From Rhizobiaceae bacterium (GTDB lineage: Bacteria; Pseudomonadota; Alphaproteobacteria; Rhizobiales; Rhizobiaceae), in the NCBI GenBank assembly GCA_014380965.1, contig JACMIV010000035.1, forward strand, positions 1 to 8,177: a stretch of 8,177 nt of DNA. Direction: 5' to 3'. Shown one piece after another: positions 1 through 6,194 of this stretch; the first letter of the stretch is position 1; each line of letters begins with the position of its first letter. Made by a program: the position numbers and the translations under genes. The notes beneath the pieces are model-generated. The model had not been told where the DNA came from, made no database searches, and saw nothing but the letters and a program-made list of their open reading frames with translations.

Positions 1-260
1 CACCGTTCGAGTTTGCGGGTTCGATCTACGGCTCCACGTTCTTCATGGCGACGGGCTTTCATGGCTTCCACGTTCTGATTGGCACGATTTTCCTCGCCGT
101 CTGCCTGGGCCGCGCTTTGAAAGGGCAGTTCACGCCGCAAAAGCATTTCGGTTTCGAGGCTGCGGCTTGGTACTGGCATTTCGTCGACGTGGTCTGGCTG
201 TTCCTCTTCTTCGCCATCTACGTATGGGGAAGCTGGGGCGGGGTGATTCACGCGGAGTAG
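1..260 (+). CDS. ctaE: cytochrome c oxidase subunit III, C-terminal part (5' end outside window)
   Basis: This is the last 85 residues of subunit III of the aa3-type haem-copper oxidase, an inner-membrane subunit that stabilises the catalytic subunit I of the proton-pumping terminal oxidase. The frame is open from base 3 to the TAG at 258-260. It reads [15 protein letters not shown] then FHVLIGT, the hallmark of the penultimate helices, and then [20 protein letters not shown], the hallmark of the last helix, ending shortly after IYVWG. Two hydrophobic membrane segments are visible. The ATG at 45 is internal, because conserved family sequence (EFAGSIYGS) lies upstream of it in the same frame, so the gene is truncated only by the window edge. 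A hairpin terminator follows 40 bp downstream. The family assignment rests on these motifs and I am very sure of it. Confidence 0.96.
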   Translation, partial: PFEFAGSIYGSTFFMATGFHGFHVLIGTIFLAVCLGRALKGQFTPQKHFGFEAAAWYWHFVDVVWLFLFFAIYVWGSWGGVIHAE

Positions 261-299
261 CGCTGCATCAGCCGGCATGGGTCGGCGCAGAGAAACGCA

Positions 300-331
300 A
301 AAGAGGCGGCGCATCCTGCAGCCGCCTTTTT
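300..331 (+). terminator. Rho-independent terminator after ctaE
   Basis: A perfect 7-bp inverted repeat, AGGCGGC (304-310) with GCCGCCT (321-327), can extend by A-T and G-T pairs into the flanking A-run and T-run. It encloses a 10-nt loop and is followed by TTTTT (327-331). The loop can itself pair GCA with TGC. The stem and T-tract are typical of intrinsic termination. It would end the cytochrome oxidase transcript before SURF1, or act as a partial terminator if SURF1 is read from the ctaE promoter, since I see no clear promoter between here and SURF1. Confidence 0.75.
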
Positions 332-354
332 CATTTTCGCAAAGGCTCCACGTG

Positions 355-429
355 ATGCAAGAAGACACGGCATTCGATGCGCCGATCGACCCTGCGGCCA
401 TGGCGGCTGAAAGGCGGGGACGGGCGTGA
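355..429 (+). CDS. possible small ORF (24 aa) ahead of SURF1, unknown function
   Basis: This short frame begins at ATG 355, or at the adjoining GTG 352, and ends at the TGA at 427-429, which overlaps the SURF1 start (TGATG). A good Shine-Dalgarno sequence, AAAGG at 341-345, lies 6 nt from the GTG and 9 nt from the ATG. The peptide (MQEDTAFDAP then IDPAAMAAERRGRA) is hydrophilic, with no membrane segment and no cysteine. I do not recognise it. It occupies the place where relatives often carry a DUF983 gene, but it lacks the CPRCG zinc-ribbon-like motif of that family, so I cannot call it a remnant. It could be a leader peptide that couples translation into SURF1, or a chance frame. Confidence 0.3.
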   Translation: MQEDTAFDAPIDPAAMAAERRGRA

Positions 430-1271
430 TGACGGCGTCTGACGGGTCGGGAGGCTTTGGAGCAGCCGCGGGCGGGCGAGCGCTACCTATCTCGCGCCGA
501 CGTTTCTGGGTGGCGGCCGCGGCCAGTCTTGCCGCTTTCGTTATCCTGTGCGGTCTCGGGACCTGGCAGGTCGAGCGGCTCTTCTGGAAGGAAGCGCTGA
601 TCCAGCAGATCGAAGAGCGCACACGGTCGAACCCCGTCGATCTCGCCGAGATCGAACGCCGTTTCGCGGCCACCGGCGACGTCGAGTATACTCCGATGCA
701 AGTCCGTGGCCGCTTCCTGCATAAGGGGGAGCGGCATTTCCTCGCGACGTTCGAGGGGGAGGCCGGGTGGTACGTCTACGCGCCTTTGCAGCTTGGCGAT
801 GGGCGGAGCCTCTTCGTCAACCGCGGCTTCGTGCCCTATGCCCGTAAGGATTCGTCGACACGGACGGAGGGCCTCGCCGACGGCGAGGTGACGCTCACGG
901 GTCTCGCCCGCAATCCGCTGTCGGAAAAGCCGTCCTCGATGATGCCCGACAACGATACGGTCGATAACGTCTTCTTCTGGAAGAGCATGTCGGAAATGGC
1001 GACGGGTCTTCCGCCGGAGACATCCTCCACCCTCCTGCCGTTCTTCTTCGACGCGGGGCCGGGTGCAGCTTCCGGCGGTTATCCCGTCGGCGGCGTCACC
1101 GTCGTCGAGCTGCCGAACAGCCATCTTCAATACGCCTTCACCTGGTTTGGGCTCGCCGCTGTGCTTCTCGTGATGTTCGTCCTCAGCGCTCTCCGCTCGC
1201 GTCGCACCGTTCCGGATGTGCACCGTGTCGATGCGCCGGCAGAGGCGCCCCGGCGTCCCCCGCAGGGTTGA
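429..1271 (+). CDS. surf1: SURF1 family cytochrome oxidase assembly protein
   Basis: SURF1 (Shy1 in yeast) is an inner-membrane factor that helps insert haem a into subunit I during assembly of aa3-type oxidase, which fits its position directly after ctaE. The 280-residue protein has the family layout. A short cytoplasmic tail of about 25 residues leads into a first membrane helix (about residues 26-44), followed by the hallmark [17 protein letters not shown] large periplasmic domain contains the conserved FVNRGFVP block, and a C-terminal hallmark ([14 protein letters not shown]) leads into the second membrane helix (about 237-256). The start is ATG 429; GTG 426 in the same frame adds one residue and cannot be excluded. 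A purine-rich AAGGCGGGGA lies just upstream. The gene starts inside the stop codon of the possible small ORF. The family call is secure. Confidence 0.95.
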   Translation: MTASDGSGGFGAAAGGRALPISRRRFWVAAAASLAAFVILCGLGTWQVERLFWKEALIQQIEERTRSNPVDLAEIERRFAATGDVEYTPMQVRGRFLHKGERHFLATFEGEAGWYVYAPLQLGDGRSLFVNRGFVPYARKDSSTRTEGLADGEVTLTGLARNPLSEKPSSMMPDNDTVDNVFFWKSMSEMATGLPPETSSTLLPFFFDAGPGAASGGYPVGGVTVVELPNSHLQYAFTWFGLAAVLLVMFVLSALRSRRTVPDVHRVDAPAEAPRRPPQG

Positions 1272-1341
1272 CAGGGGAGCCCGGCATCCCTTCATTCGCG
1301 CGGGAGCCGCCTGGCGCATCCGGCGTCGGCCGATCGGCTCC

Positions 1342-2382
1342 ATGGGAATTCCAGCCTTGTCGAACACGAAGCAGACCCTGACCCTTCGCCTTTGCGAGCC
1401 GCGCGGTTTCTGCGCCGGCGTCGATCGAGCGATCCAGATCGTCGTCCTGGCGCTGAAGAAATACGGCGCGCCGGTCTATGTCCGCCACGAGATCGTCCAC
1501 AACCGGTACGTTGTCGAGGGCCTTCGCACCCTTGGAGCGGTCTTCGTGAAGGAGCTGTCGGATGTGCCGGACGACGGGCAGCCGGTCGTCTTCTCGGCTC
1601 ACGGCGTTCCGAAGTCGGTGCCGGCCGAGGCCGCGCGCCGCGATCTTCTCTATCTCGACGCGACGTGCCCGCTGGTCTCGAAGGTCCACAAGCAGGCGAT
1701 GCTCCACGTCAAGCGCGGCCGCCACGTCCTCCTCATCGGCCACAGGGGCCATCCGGAGGTGATCGGCACGATGGGGCAGCTCGAGGCAGGGACGGTGACC
1801 TTGATCGAAACCGAGGAGGACGTCTCGCGCTACGACCCGGCAGACCCCAAGGCGCTCGGCTTCGTCACGCAGACGACGCTCTCGGTCGACGACACGGCGG
1901 GCATCGTCGCAGCGCTGACGGCGAAGTTTCCGGCGATGACGGCGCCGTCCTCCGAATCGATCTGCTATGCGACGACGAATCGCCAGGACGCGGTGAAGGC
2001 GGCGGCGCCCGGCGCCGACCTTTTCCTCATCGTCGGCGCGCCGAATTCGTCCAACTCGATGCGCCTCGTCGAGGTCGCAAAACGCGCCGGTGCGGGTGCC
2101 GGCCATCTCGCCCAGCGCGCCACCGATATCCCCTGGGACCTCGTTTCGCCCGGTGGCACGGTCGCGCTGTCGGCCGGAGCCTCGGCGCCCGAGATCGTGG
2201 TCGACGAAATCATCGACGCCTTACGGGCGCGTTTCGATGTCCGAATCGAGCTGGTTCGTACGGCCGAGGAGAACGAGAATTTCCCCGTCATGAGGGTTTT
2301 GCGGGAGACGCCGCTCTCCTCCGCCGATATGGCCTTCGTCAACGGCGATCGGCCGCTTGCCGCAGCCTTCCGCGGAGCCTGA
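1342..2382 (+). CDS. ispH: 4-hydroxy-3-methylbut-2-enyl diphosphate reductase (IspH/LytB)
   Basis: IspH is the last enzyme of the MEP isoprenoid pathway. It reduces HMBPP to IPP and DMAPP with a [4Fe-4S] cluster in the cytosol. The protein has 346 residues, within the family range. All three cluster cysteines are present: C24 in [13 protein letters not shown]109 in [11 protein letters not shown] and C208 in [11 protein letters not shown]. Substrate-binding motifs are also intact: [40 protein letters not shown] and [10 protein letters not shown]. The frame is open upstream to 1216, but that part overlaps SURF1 and is arginine-rich with no family resemblance, so ATG 1342 is preferred. TTG 1357 is an alternative: it has GGGAA 8 nt upstream and would give [12 protein letters not shown]. 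The gap to SURF1 is 70 bp with no visible terminator, and thrB follows after 3 bp, so the genes are probably cotranscribed. Confidence 0.97.
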   Translation: MGIPALSNTKQTLTLRLCEPRGFCAGVDRAIQIVVLALKKYGAPVYVRHEIVHNRYVVEGLRTLGAVFVKELSDVPDDGQPVVFSAHGVPKSVPAEAARRDLLYLDATCPLVSKVHKQAMLHVKRGRHVLLIGHRGHPEVIGTMGQLEAGTVTLIETEEDVSRYDPADPKALGFVTQTTLSVDDTAGIVAALTAKFPAMTAPSSESICYATTNRQDAVKAAAPGADLFLIVGAPNSSNSMRLVEVAKRAGAGAGHLAQRATDIPWDLVSPGGTVALSAGASAPEIVVDEIIDALRARFDVRIELVRTAEENENFPVMRVLRETPLSSADMAFVNGDRPLAAAFRGA

Positions 2383-2385
2383 GCG

Positions 2386-3366
2386 ATGGCGGTCTACACC
2401 GACGTGACCGAGCCGGACCTGTCCGCCTTCCTCGCCGCTTACGACATCGGGGCGCTGTCGAGCTACAAAGGCATCGCCGAGGGCGTCGAGAACTCGAACT
2501 TCCTGCTCAGGACCGACAGCGGTACCTTTATTCTGACGCTCTACGAAAAGCGCGTCGATCCCGGCGACCTGCCCTTCTTCGTGGGCCTGATGGAGCATCT
2601 CGCCGCGCGCGGACTTTCCTGCCCGCTGCCGGTTGCGACCCGCTCCGGCGCGACCTTGGGCGAACTCGCGGGCCGTCCCGCGGCGATCTTCACCTTTTTG
2701 GAGGGTATGTGGACGCGCCGGCCCTCGGCCGACCAATGCCGCGCCGTCGGCGCCGCAATGGCCGGCATGCACACGGCGACGCGCGATTTTCGGATGCTCC
2801 GCTCGAATGCGCTTTCGGTCGCGGCGTGGCGGCCTCTTGCGGAGGCCTGCGGGGAGGGCGCCGACCGCGTCGAGCCCGGCCTGGCTTCGGAGATCGCCCG
2901 CGAGCTCGATCATCTCGAAGGCGCATGGCCCGCCGCGTTGCCGACGGGGGTCATCCACGCCGATCTCTTCCCCGACAACGTGTTTTTCCTGACGGGCGAA
3001 CTGTCCGGCCTCATCGACTTCTACTTCGCCTGCAACGATATCCTCGCCTACGATCTCGCCATCGGCCTCTGCGCTTGGTGCTTCGAACAGGACGGCGCCT
3101 TCAACGTCACCAAGGGAAGGGCGATGATCGAGGGGTATCGCACGGAGCGGCCGCTCTCCGGCTCCGAGATCGACGCGCTTCCGATCCTTGCCCGCGGGGC
3201 GGCGATGCGGTTTTTGCTGACGCGGCTCTACGATTGGCTGAACGTGCCGGACGATTCCTTCGTGACGAAGAAGGATCCGCGCGAATATCTGAAGAAGCTG
3301 AGATTCCACCGGAACGTGACGAGCGCGACCGACTATGGCCTCGATTCCCAGAAGGCAATCGCATGA
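2386..3366 (+). CDS. thrB: homoserine kinase, type II (ThrB, aminoglycoside phosphotransferase fold)
   Basis: This enzyme phosphorylates L-homoserine with ATP to O-phosphohomoserine, the substrate of threonine synthase. The 326-residue protein belongs to the alphaproteobacterial and pseudomonad ThrB type, which has the APH/choline kinase fold rather than the GHMP fold of E. coli ThrB. Visible features in order are the N-lobe [14 protein letters not shown] and FILTLYEKR segments, the catalytic loop [10 protein letters not shown] (H191, D193, N198), and the metal-binding [10 protein letters not shown] (D211). The C-terminal helices include RLYDWLN. The start is ATG 2386, 3 bp after the ispH stop, and the stop overlaps the rnhA start as ATGA, so translation is probably coupled. 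Other APH-fold kinases share the motifs, but the length, the GVENSNF opening and the gene neighbourhood point to homoserine kinase. Confidence 0.95.
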   Translation: MAVYTDVTEPDLSAFLAAYDIGALSSYKGIAEGVENSNFLLRTDSGTFILTLYEKRVDPGDLPFFVGLMEHLAARGLSCPLPVATRSGATLGELAGRPAAIFTFLEGMWTRRPSADQCRAVGAAMAGMHTATRDFRMLRSNALSVAAWRPLAEACGEGADRVEPGLASEIARELDHLEGAWPAALPTGVIHADLFPDNVFFLTGELSGLIDFYFACNDILAYDLAIGLCAWCFEQDGAFNVTKGRAMIEGYRTERPLSGSEIDALPILARGAAMRFLLTRLYDWLNVPDDSFVTKKDPREYLKKLRFHRNVTSATDYGLDSQKAIA

Positions 3367-3848
3367 GCGAGACGATCCAAACCGCAGACGCCGCCGCAAA
3401 TCCCGGTCGGGTCGCGATCTTCACCGACGGCGCCTGCTCGGGCAATCCCGGCCCCGGCGGCTGGGGCGCTATCCTGCGCTATTCCGGCACGGAGAAGGAA
3501 TTGTCGGGCGGCGAGCCGTTGACGACGAACAACCGCATGGAGCTTCTCGCCGCCATCGAGGCGCTGACCTCGCTGAAGCGCCCCGTCTCGGTCGATCTCC
3601 ACTCCGACTCGCAATATCTGCGCGACGGCATCACCAAGTGGATTCACGGCTGGAAGAGGAATGGCTGGAGGACCGCCGACCGCAAGCCCGTCAAGAACGC
3701 CGAGCTTTGGCAGCGCCTAGACGAGGCGCGTACCGTTCACGACGTGACGTTTCACTGGGTGCGGGGCCATGCCGGCCACGCGGAGAACGAACGCGCCGAC
3801 GAACTGGCGCGGATGGGCATGGCGCCGTTCAAGCGGAAGGTCGGGTGA
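3363..3848 (+). CDS. rnhA: ribonuclease HI
   Basis: RNase HI cleaves the RNA strand of RNA-DNA hybrids (R-loops, primer remnants) using two metal ions. The 161-residue protein has the complete active site: D22 in [17 protein letters not shown]60 in NNRMELLA, D82 in HSDSQYL, H136 in WVRGHAGH and D146 in NERADELA. The basic protrusion ([11 protein letters not shown]) that binds the hybrid in the E. coli-type enzyme is also present. The first 15 residues are a short non-conserved extension. The ATG overlaps the thrB stop as ATGA, so this is the last gene of the plus-strand run. The 55 bp between its stop and the convergent peroxiredoxin stop contain a TGGCGCGCCA palindrome (3881-3890), but I see no clear hairpin with a T-run. 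Confidence 0.97.
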   Translation: MSETIQTADAAANPGRVAIFTDGACSGNPGPGGWGAILRYSGTEKELSGGEPLTTNNRMELLAAIEALTSLKRPVSVDLHSDSQYLRDGITKWIHGWKRNGWRTADRKPVKNAELWQRLDEARTVHDVTFHWVRGHAGHAENERADELARMGMAPFKRKVG

Positions 3849-3903
3849 GGGCAGCGCGTTTCGTTGGCAGACAGGGTCACTGGCGCGCCACAACTCCCGA
3901 AAA

Positions 3904-4389
3904 CTAAAGCTGCTCCAAAATTGCTCCTGCCGACGACTTCTCCGCCTGACCCGGCGAATCCTCGACGTTGAGCGCCTTCACGACCCCGTTCTCAACGATC
4001 ATCGCGTAGCGCTTGGAACGGACGCCGAGGCCGGCGACAGCGAGATCCATGTCGAGGCCGATGGCCTTGGCGAACTCGGCATTGCCGTCCGCGAGAAAGA
4101 GAATCTTGCCGTCAGCATCGTTCGCCTTCGCCCAGGCGCCCATGACGAAGACGTCGTTGACCGCCACGACCGCGATCGTATCGACACCCTTGGCGCGGAT
4201 CTCGTCGTTGCGCTCGAGATAGCCGGGCAGGTGGTTCATCGAGCAGGTCGGCGTGAAGGCGCCGGGAACGGCGAAGAGGACGACCGTCTTGCCGGCGAAA
4301 ATCTCGTCGGTGGAGATGTCGGTTGGCCCATCCGCCGTGCGTGTCTTGAAGGTTGCGTTCGGAAGGGTCTCGCCGATGGAGATCGTCAT
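3904..4389 (-). CDS. Prx5-type peroxiredoxin, single cysteine
   Basis: This is a thiol peroxidase of the AhpC/TSA superfamily, Prx5 (redoxin) group, which reduces hydrogen peroxide and alkyl hydroperoxides. The 161-residue protein carries the active-site signature AVPGAFTPTCSMNHLPGY with peroxidatic C49 and the nearby Pro and Thr, plus the conserved arginine in RSKRYAM. C49 is the only cysteine in the chain, so it cannot form an internal disulfide and should need an outside reductant; glutathione with glutaredoxin is usual for bacterial relatives (inference). There is no signal peptide, so it is cytosolic. The start is ATG at 4389-4387, with only a weak purine stretch upstream. It lies 83 bp downstream of the DsbD-like gene on the same strand with no visible terminator between them, and converges on rnhA. 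Confidence 0.95.
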   Translation of the reverse strand: MTISIGETLPNATFKTRTADGPTDISTDEIFAGKTVVLFAVPGAFTPTCSMNHLPGYLERNDEIRAKGVDTIAVVAVNDVFVMGAWAKANDADGKILFLADGNAEFAKAIGLDMDLAVAGLGVRSKRYAMIVENGVVKALNVEDSPGQAEKSSAGAILEQL

Positions 4390-4472
4390 GTCGGGGTCCG
4401 TTCGGAAGTGCGCCTCGGCGCCGGAATGGGTTGCACGCCGGAAAGTAGGCGGGGAAGAGGCTCTGTCGAGGC

Positions 4473-5324
4473 TCAGCCCGCCGGCCGGACGAGGACGACC
4501 GCGTGCGTCTCGACAGCCGTGCCGCCAATGGTCAGGACGCCCTCCAGCAAGGCGGCCTGCGTCGCCGCCCTGCGCGGCCGCGACAGGACCGGGACCGTGA
4601 AGCGAAGATCGCTCTTGCGCCGTTCGACGGTGGAAGGCTTGCCAAAAGACCAGCCCTTGGGGCCGGCAAGAAAAAGGTCGCCCGCTTGGCCCTCGTCCGT
4701 CACCGAGGTCCTTGCGGTCACCTCGATCTGCTTCCCGTCATCGGACAGAATCGCCCCCGTGATCATATCGGCATCGGTCGCAGGCGAGGGGAGAGCCGCG
4801 AAGGCGGCGGCGACGCGCTCGTCTCCAGCCGGAGCCGGCGATGCCACGAGAGTGGCTCGGACAGGGATGCAGATCGTCTGGCAGACGCCGAGGAGAACGC
4901 TCGCCCTGATTTCGCTGGCCGCGTCCGGCTTCGCCTGTCGAAGCGTGATCGCGATGGCCATCGACTCGGAGTATCCGTTCGACGTGCCGTATTGATCCCC
5001 GAACCGATGCGGCGTGGGGAACCCCAGATCCAGTGTCGCGGTCACGACGTTGACGCTTGCGTCTAAATCTATGCTGGGCGCCACACCCGCTTCCCCCGGA
5101 TCGACCCAATAGGTCTTCCACCCCGAGGACAGATCGACGAAGAGGGCCGCGCGCAACGTCCCGTCTGCGCCCGGCGCTTCGGTGACGAGCCGCAGCGTGA
5201 CCTCCTCGCTTTCGAAGGCGTCTTCACCCGGCCCCTCGGCGCTAGCCGCCGGCAGCACGGTTGCGAACACGAAGGCGCTTGCCGCTGCGATGTGGATCAG
5301 GTGTTTAGGTGAGCGGCGGCGCAT
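4473..5324 (-). CDS. secreted DsbD N-terminal-domain-like protein (solitary)
   Basis: This is a periplasmic protein related to the N-terminal thiol-exchange domain of DsbD/ScsB-type disulfide reductases. From the ATG at 5324-5322 it has 283 residues. A signal peptide (MRRRSPKH, a hydrophobic core to about residue 24, predicted cleavage after AASA at residue 29) precedes the family pattern GWKTYWVDPGEAGVAP, FPTPHRFGDQYG and GYSESMAI, and a CQTIC pair at C148 and C152. These are its only cysteines. The membrane electron-transfer domain and C-terminal thioredoxin domain of full DsbD are absent, so its partner must be encoded elsewhere. GAAGGT (5331-5336) sits 6 nt before the chosen ATG. The frame is open back to 5459, but that would bury the signal peptide behind 45 unlikely residues. 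Its exact role is unknown; copper tolerance or thiol supply are possibilities by analogy with ScsB. Confidence 0.85.
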   Translation of the reverse strand: MRRRSPKHLIHIAAASAFVFATVLPAASAEGPGEDAFESEEVTLRLVTEAPGADGTLRAALFVDLSSGWKTYWVDPGEAGVAPSIDLDASVNVVTATLDLGFPTPHRFGDQYGTSNGYSESMAIAITLRQAKPDAASEIRASVLLGVCQTICIPVRATLVASPAPAGDERVAAAFAALPSPATDADMITGAILSDDGKQIEVTARTSVTDEGQAGDLFLAGPKGWSFGKPSTVERRKSDLRFTVPVLSRPRRAATQAALLEGVLTIGGTAVETHAVVLVRPAG

Positions 5325-5567
5325 CGTACGACCTTCATGCCATGGGTAGAGCGACCGAACCGCAGCCGTGGCGCTCCGTATTGGTTTGAAGGTCCCGCGA
5401 CCGGGTTTCCTCCAGACGCCTTTCTCTGGTGCGTATCGAAGCTTTCGCGCGACATCCATTCAAAATCGCGCGACGGGGCGCCGAGAGGCGCTTGATCTCA
5501 GGCAATCCATGCGGCTCAATGTTGCATTGCAGGTGAAATTCTCGTCGAGGGCCTCTATCTCTTGCTC
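5325..5567. promoter_or_regulatory. divergent intergenic region between the DsbD-like gene and yqgE
   Basis: These 243 bp separate two divergently transcribed genes and must carry their promoters. The only well supported element is the Shine-Dalgarno sequence of the minus-strand gene (GAAGGT, 5331-5336). Weak sigma70-like candidates are TTGATC (5492-5497), 17 nt before CTCAAT, on the plus strand, and TTGAAT, 17 nt before TTCGAT, on the minus strand around 5435-5463. Neither is a good match. A 13-bp palindrome, CAATG-TTG-CATTG (5517-5529), lies just upstream of yqgE and could be an operator. A 70-codon GTG-started frame (5368-5580) crosses the region and its stop overlaps an internal yqgE ATG, but its composition does not look coding. 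No RNA gene was recognised. Confidence 0.4.
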
Positions 5568-6173
5568 ATGGACGCCATGAAAGACCGCTCCGCAGCAGAT
5601 CAGCCCTCGCTCGAAGGGCATTTCCTCATCGCCATGCCCGGCATCGAGGATGAGCGTTTCGTCCGCAGCGTCATTTATGTGTGCGCCCATTCGCCGAGCG
5701 GCGCCATGGGTTTCATCATCAACAAGGCGCAGCCGATCACATTTGCAGCCTTGCTGACCCAACTCGGCATCGTCGGAGACGAAGACGAGATACGGCTTCC
5801 CGGCAAGGGCGCCGAGGTGTGCGTCTGCATGGGCGGCCCGGTCGAGCGCGGGAGAGGATTCGTGCTTCATTCGGATGATTACGATTCCGAATCCACCGTG
5901 TCGGTTGCCGAGAACATCGCGCTGACGCCGACACTCGACATCCTGAAAGCCATTTCTGCGGGAATTGGGCCACAGGCCGCGATGATGGCGCTCGGTTATG
6001 CAGGCTGGTCCGCGGGCCAGCTCGAGGCCGAGATCGCGGCGAACGGATGGCTGACCTGCGAGGCGGACAACGCGATCATCTTCGATCCGGTCCTCGACGG
6101 AAAATACGGGCGCGCCCTCGGTCTTCTCGGCATCGACCCGGTTTTCCTGAACAGCCAGGCCGGACACGCCTGA
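5568..6173 (+). CDS. yqgE: YqgE/AlgH family protein (UPF0301)
   Basis: This is a conserved cytosolic protein of the YqgE/AlgH family, whose biochemical role is unsettled; the AlgH name comes from a reported influence on alginate production in Pseudomonas. The 201-residue protein shows the family pattern: SLEGHFLIAMPGIEDERF, SVIYVCAHSPSGAMGFIINK, GGPVERGRGFVLHSDDY, ILKAISAGIGPQ, ALGYAGWSAGQLE, NGWLTCEADNAIIFD and GKYGRALGLLGID. The start is uncertain among TTG 5562, ATG 5568 and ATG 5577. GAGGG at 5547-5551 is spaced best for the TTG, but ATG 5568 gives an N-terminus close in length to rhizobial homologues as I recall them. It is divergent from the redox pair and converges on the c-di-GMP gene, with its stop codon inside a terminator stem. 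Confidence 0.95.
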   Translation: MDAMKDRSAADQPSLEGHFLIAMPGIEDERFVRSVIYVCAHSPSGAMGFIINKAQPITFAALLTQLGIVGDEDEIRLPGKGAEVCVCMGGPVERGRGFVLHSDDYDSESTVSVAENIALTPTLDILKAISAGIGPQAAMMALGYAGWSAGQLEAEIAANGWLTCEADNAIIFDPVLDGKYGRALGLLGIDPVFLNSQAGHA

Positions 6174-6194
6174 ACCCGTTCAGCCGGCCCTTTT
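6158..6194 (+). terminator. two-part hairpin terminator of yqgE, holding both convergent stop codons
   Basis: An outer stem GGCCGG (6158-6163) pairs with CCGGCC (6184-6189). An inner stem CTGAAC (6170-6175) pairs perfectly with GTTCAG (6178-6183). ACACGC bulges out on the 5' side, and CTTTT follows at 6190-6194. This is a GC-rich stem with a T-run in the orientation that ends yqgE transcription. The yqgE TGA (6171-6173) is in the left inner arm and the opposing gene's stop (TCA on this strand, 6180-6182) is in the right inner arm. On the minus strand no T-run follows the stem, so it would end that transcript poorly, if at all. Confidence 0.65.

Noticed and set aside
483..1367. 294-codon minus-strand frame opposite SURF1
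   Set aside because: SURF1 hallmarks are clear on the other strand, and this frame is rich in Arg, Glu and His without any domain.
1392..3362. Very long plus-strand open frame running across ispH and thrB into rnhA
   Set aside because: Only the rnhA part from 3363 has family motifs. The rest is arginine- and glycine-rich shadow translation of ispH and thrB, which have complete motifs in another frame.
2221..3399. 392-codon minus-strand frame opposite thrB
   Set aside because: It is antisense to a gene with full homoserine kinase motifs, has no recognisable domain and is explained by GC-rich codon bias.
3849..3903. Possible terminator between rnhA and the peroxiredoxin gene
   Set aside because: TGGCGCGCCA (3881-3890) is a palindrome without a loop and no T-run follows on either strand. 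GTTG/CAAC pairing around it is too short to support a call.
3769..4995. 408-codon plus-strand frame opposite the peroxiredoxin and DsbD-like genes
   Set aside because: It spans two well supported minus-strand genes and their gap, and has no recognisable motif.
5325..5459. N-terminal extension of the DsbD-like protein to 5459
   Set aside because: A clear signal peptide begins at the ATG at 5324 with a well placed GAAGGT. The extension is basic, has no family resemblance and would block secretion.
5460..6167. 235-codon minus-strand frame opposite yqgE
   Set aside because: yqgE has conserved motifs along its full length, and the antisense frame shows none.
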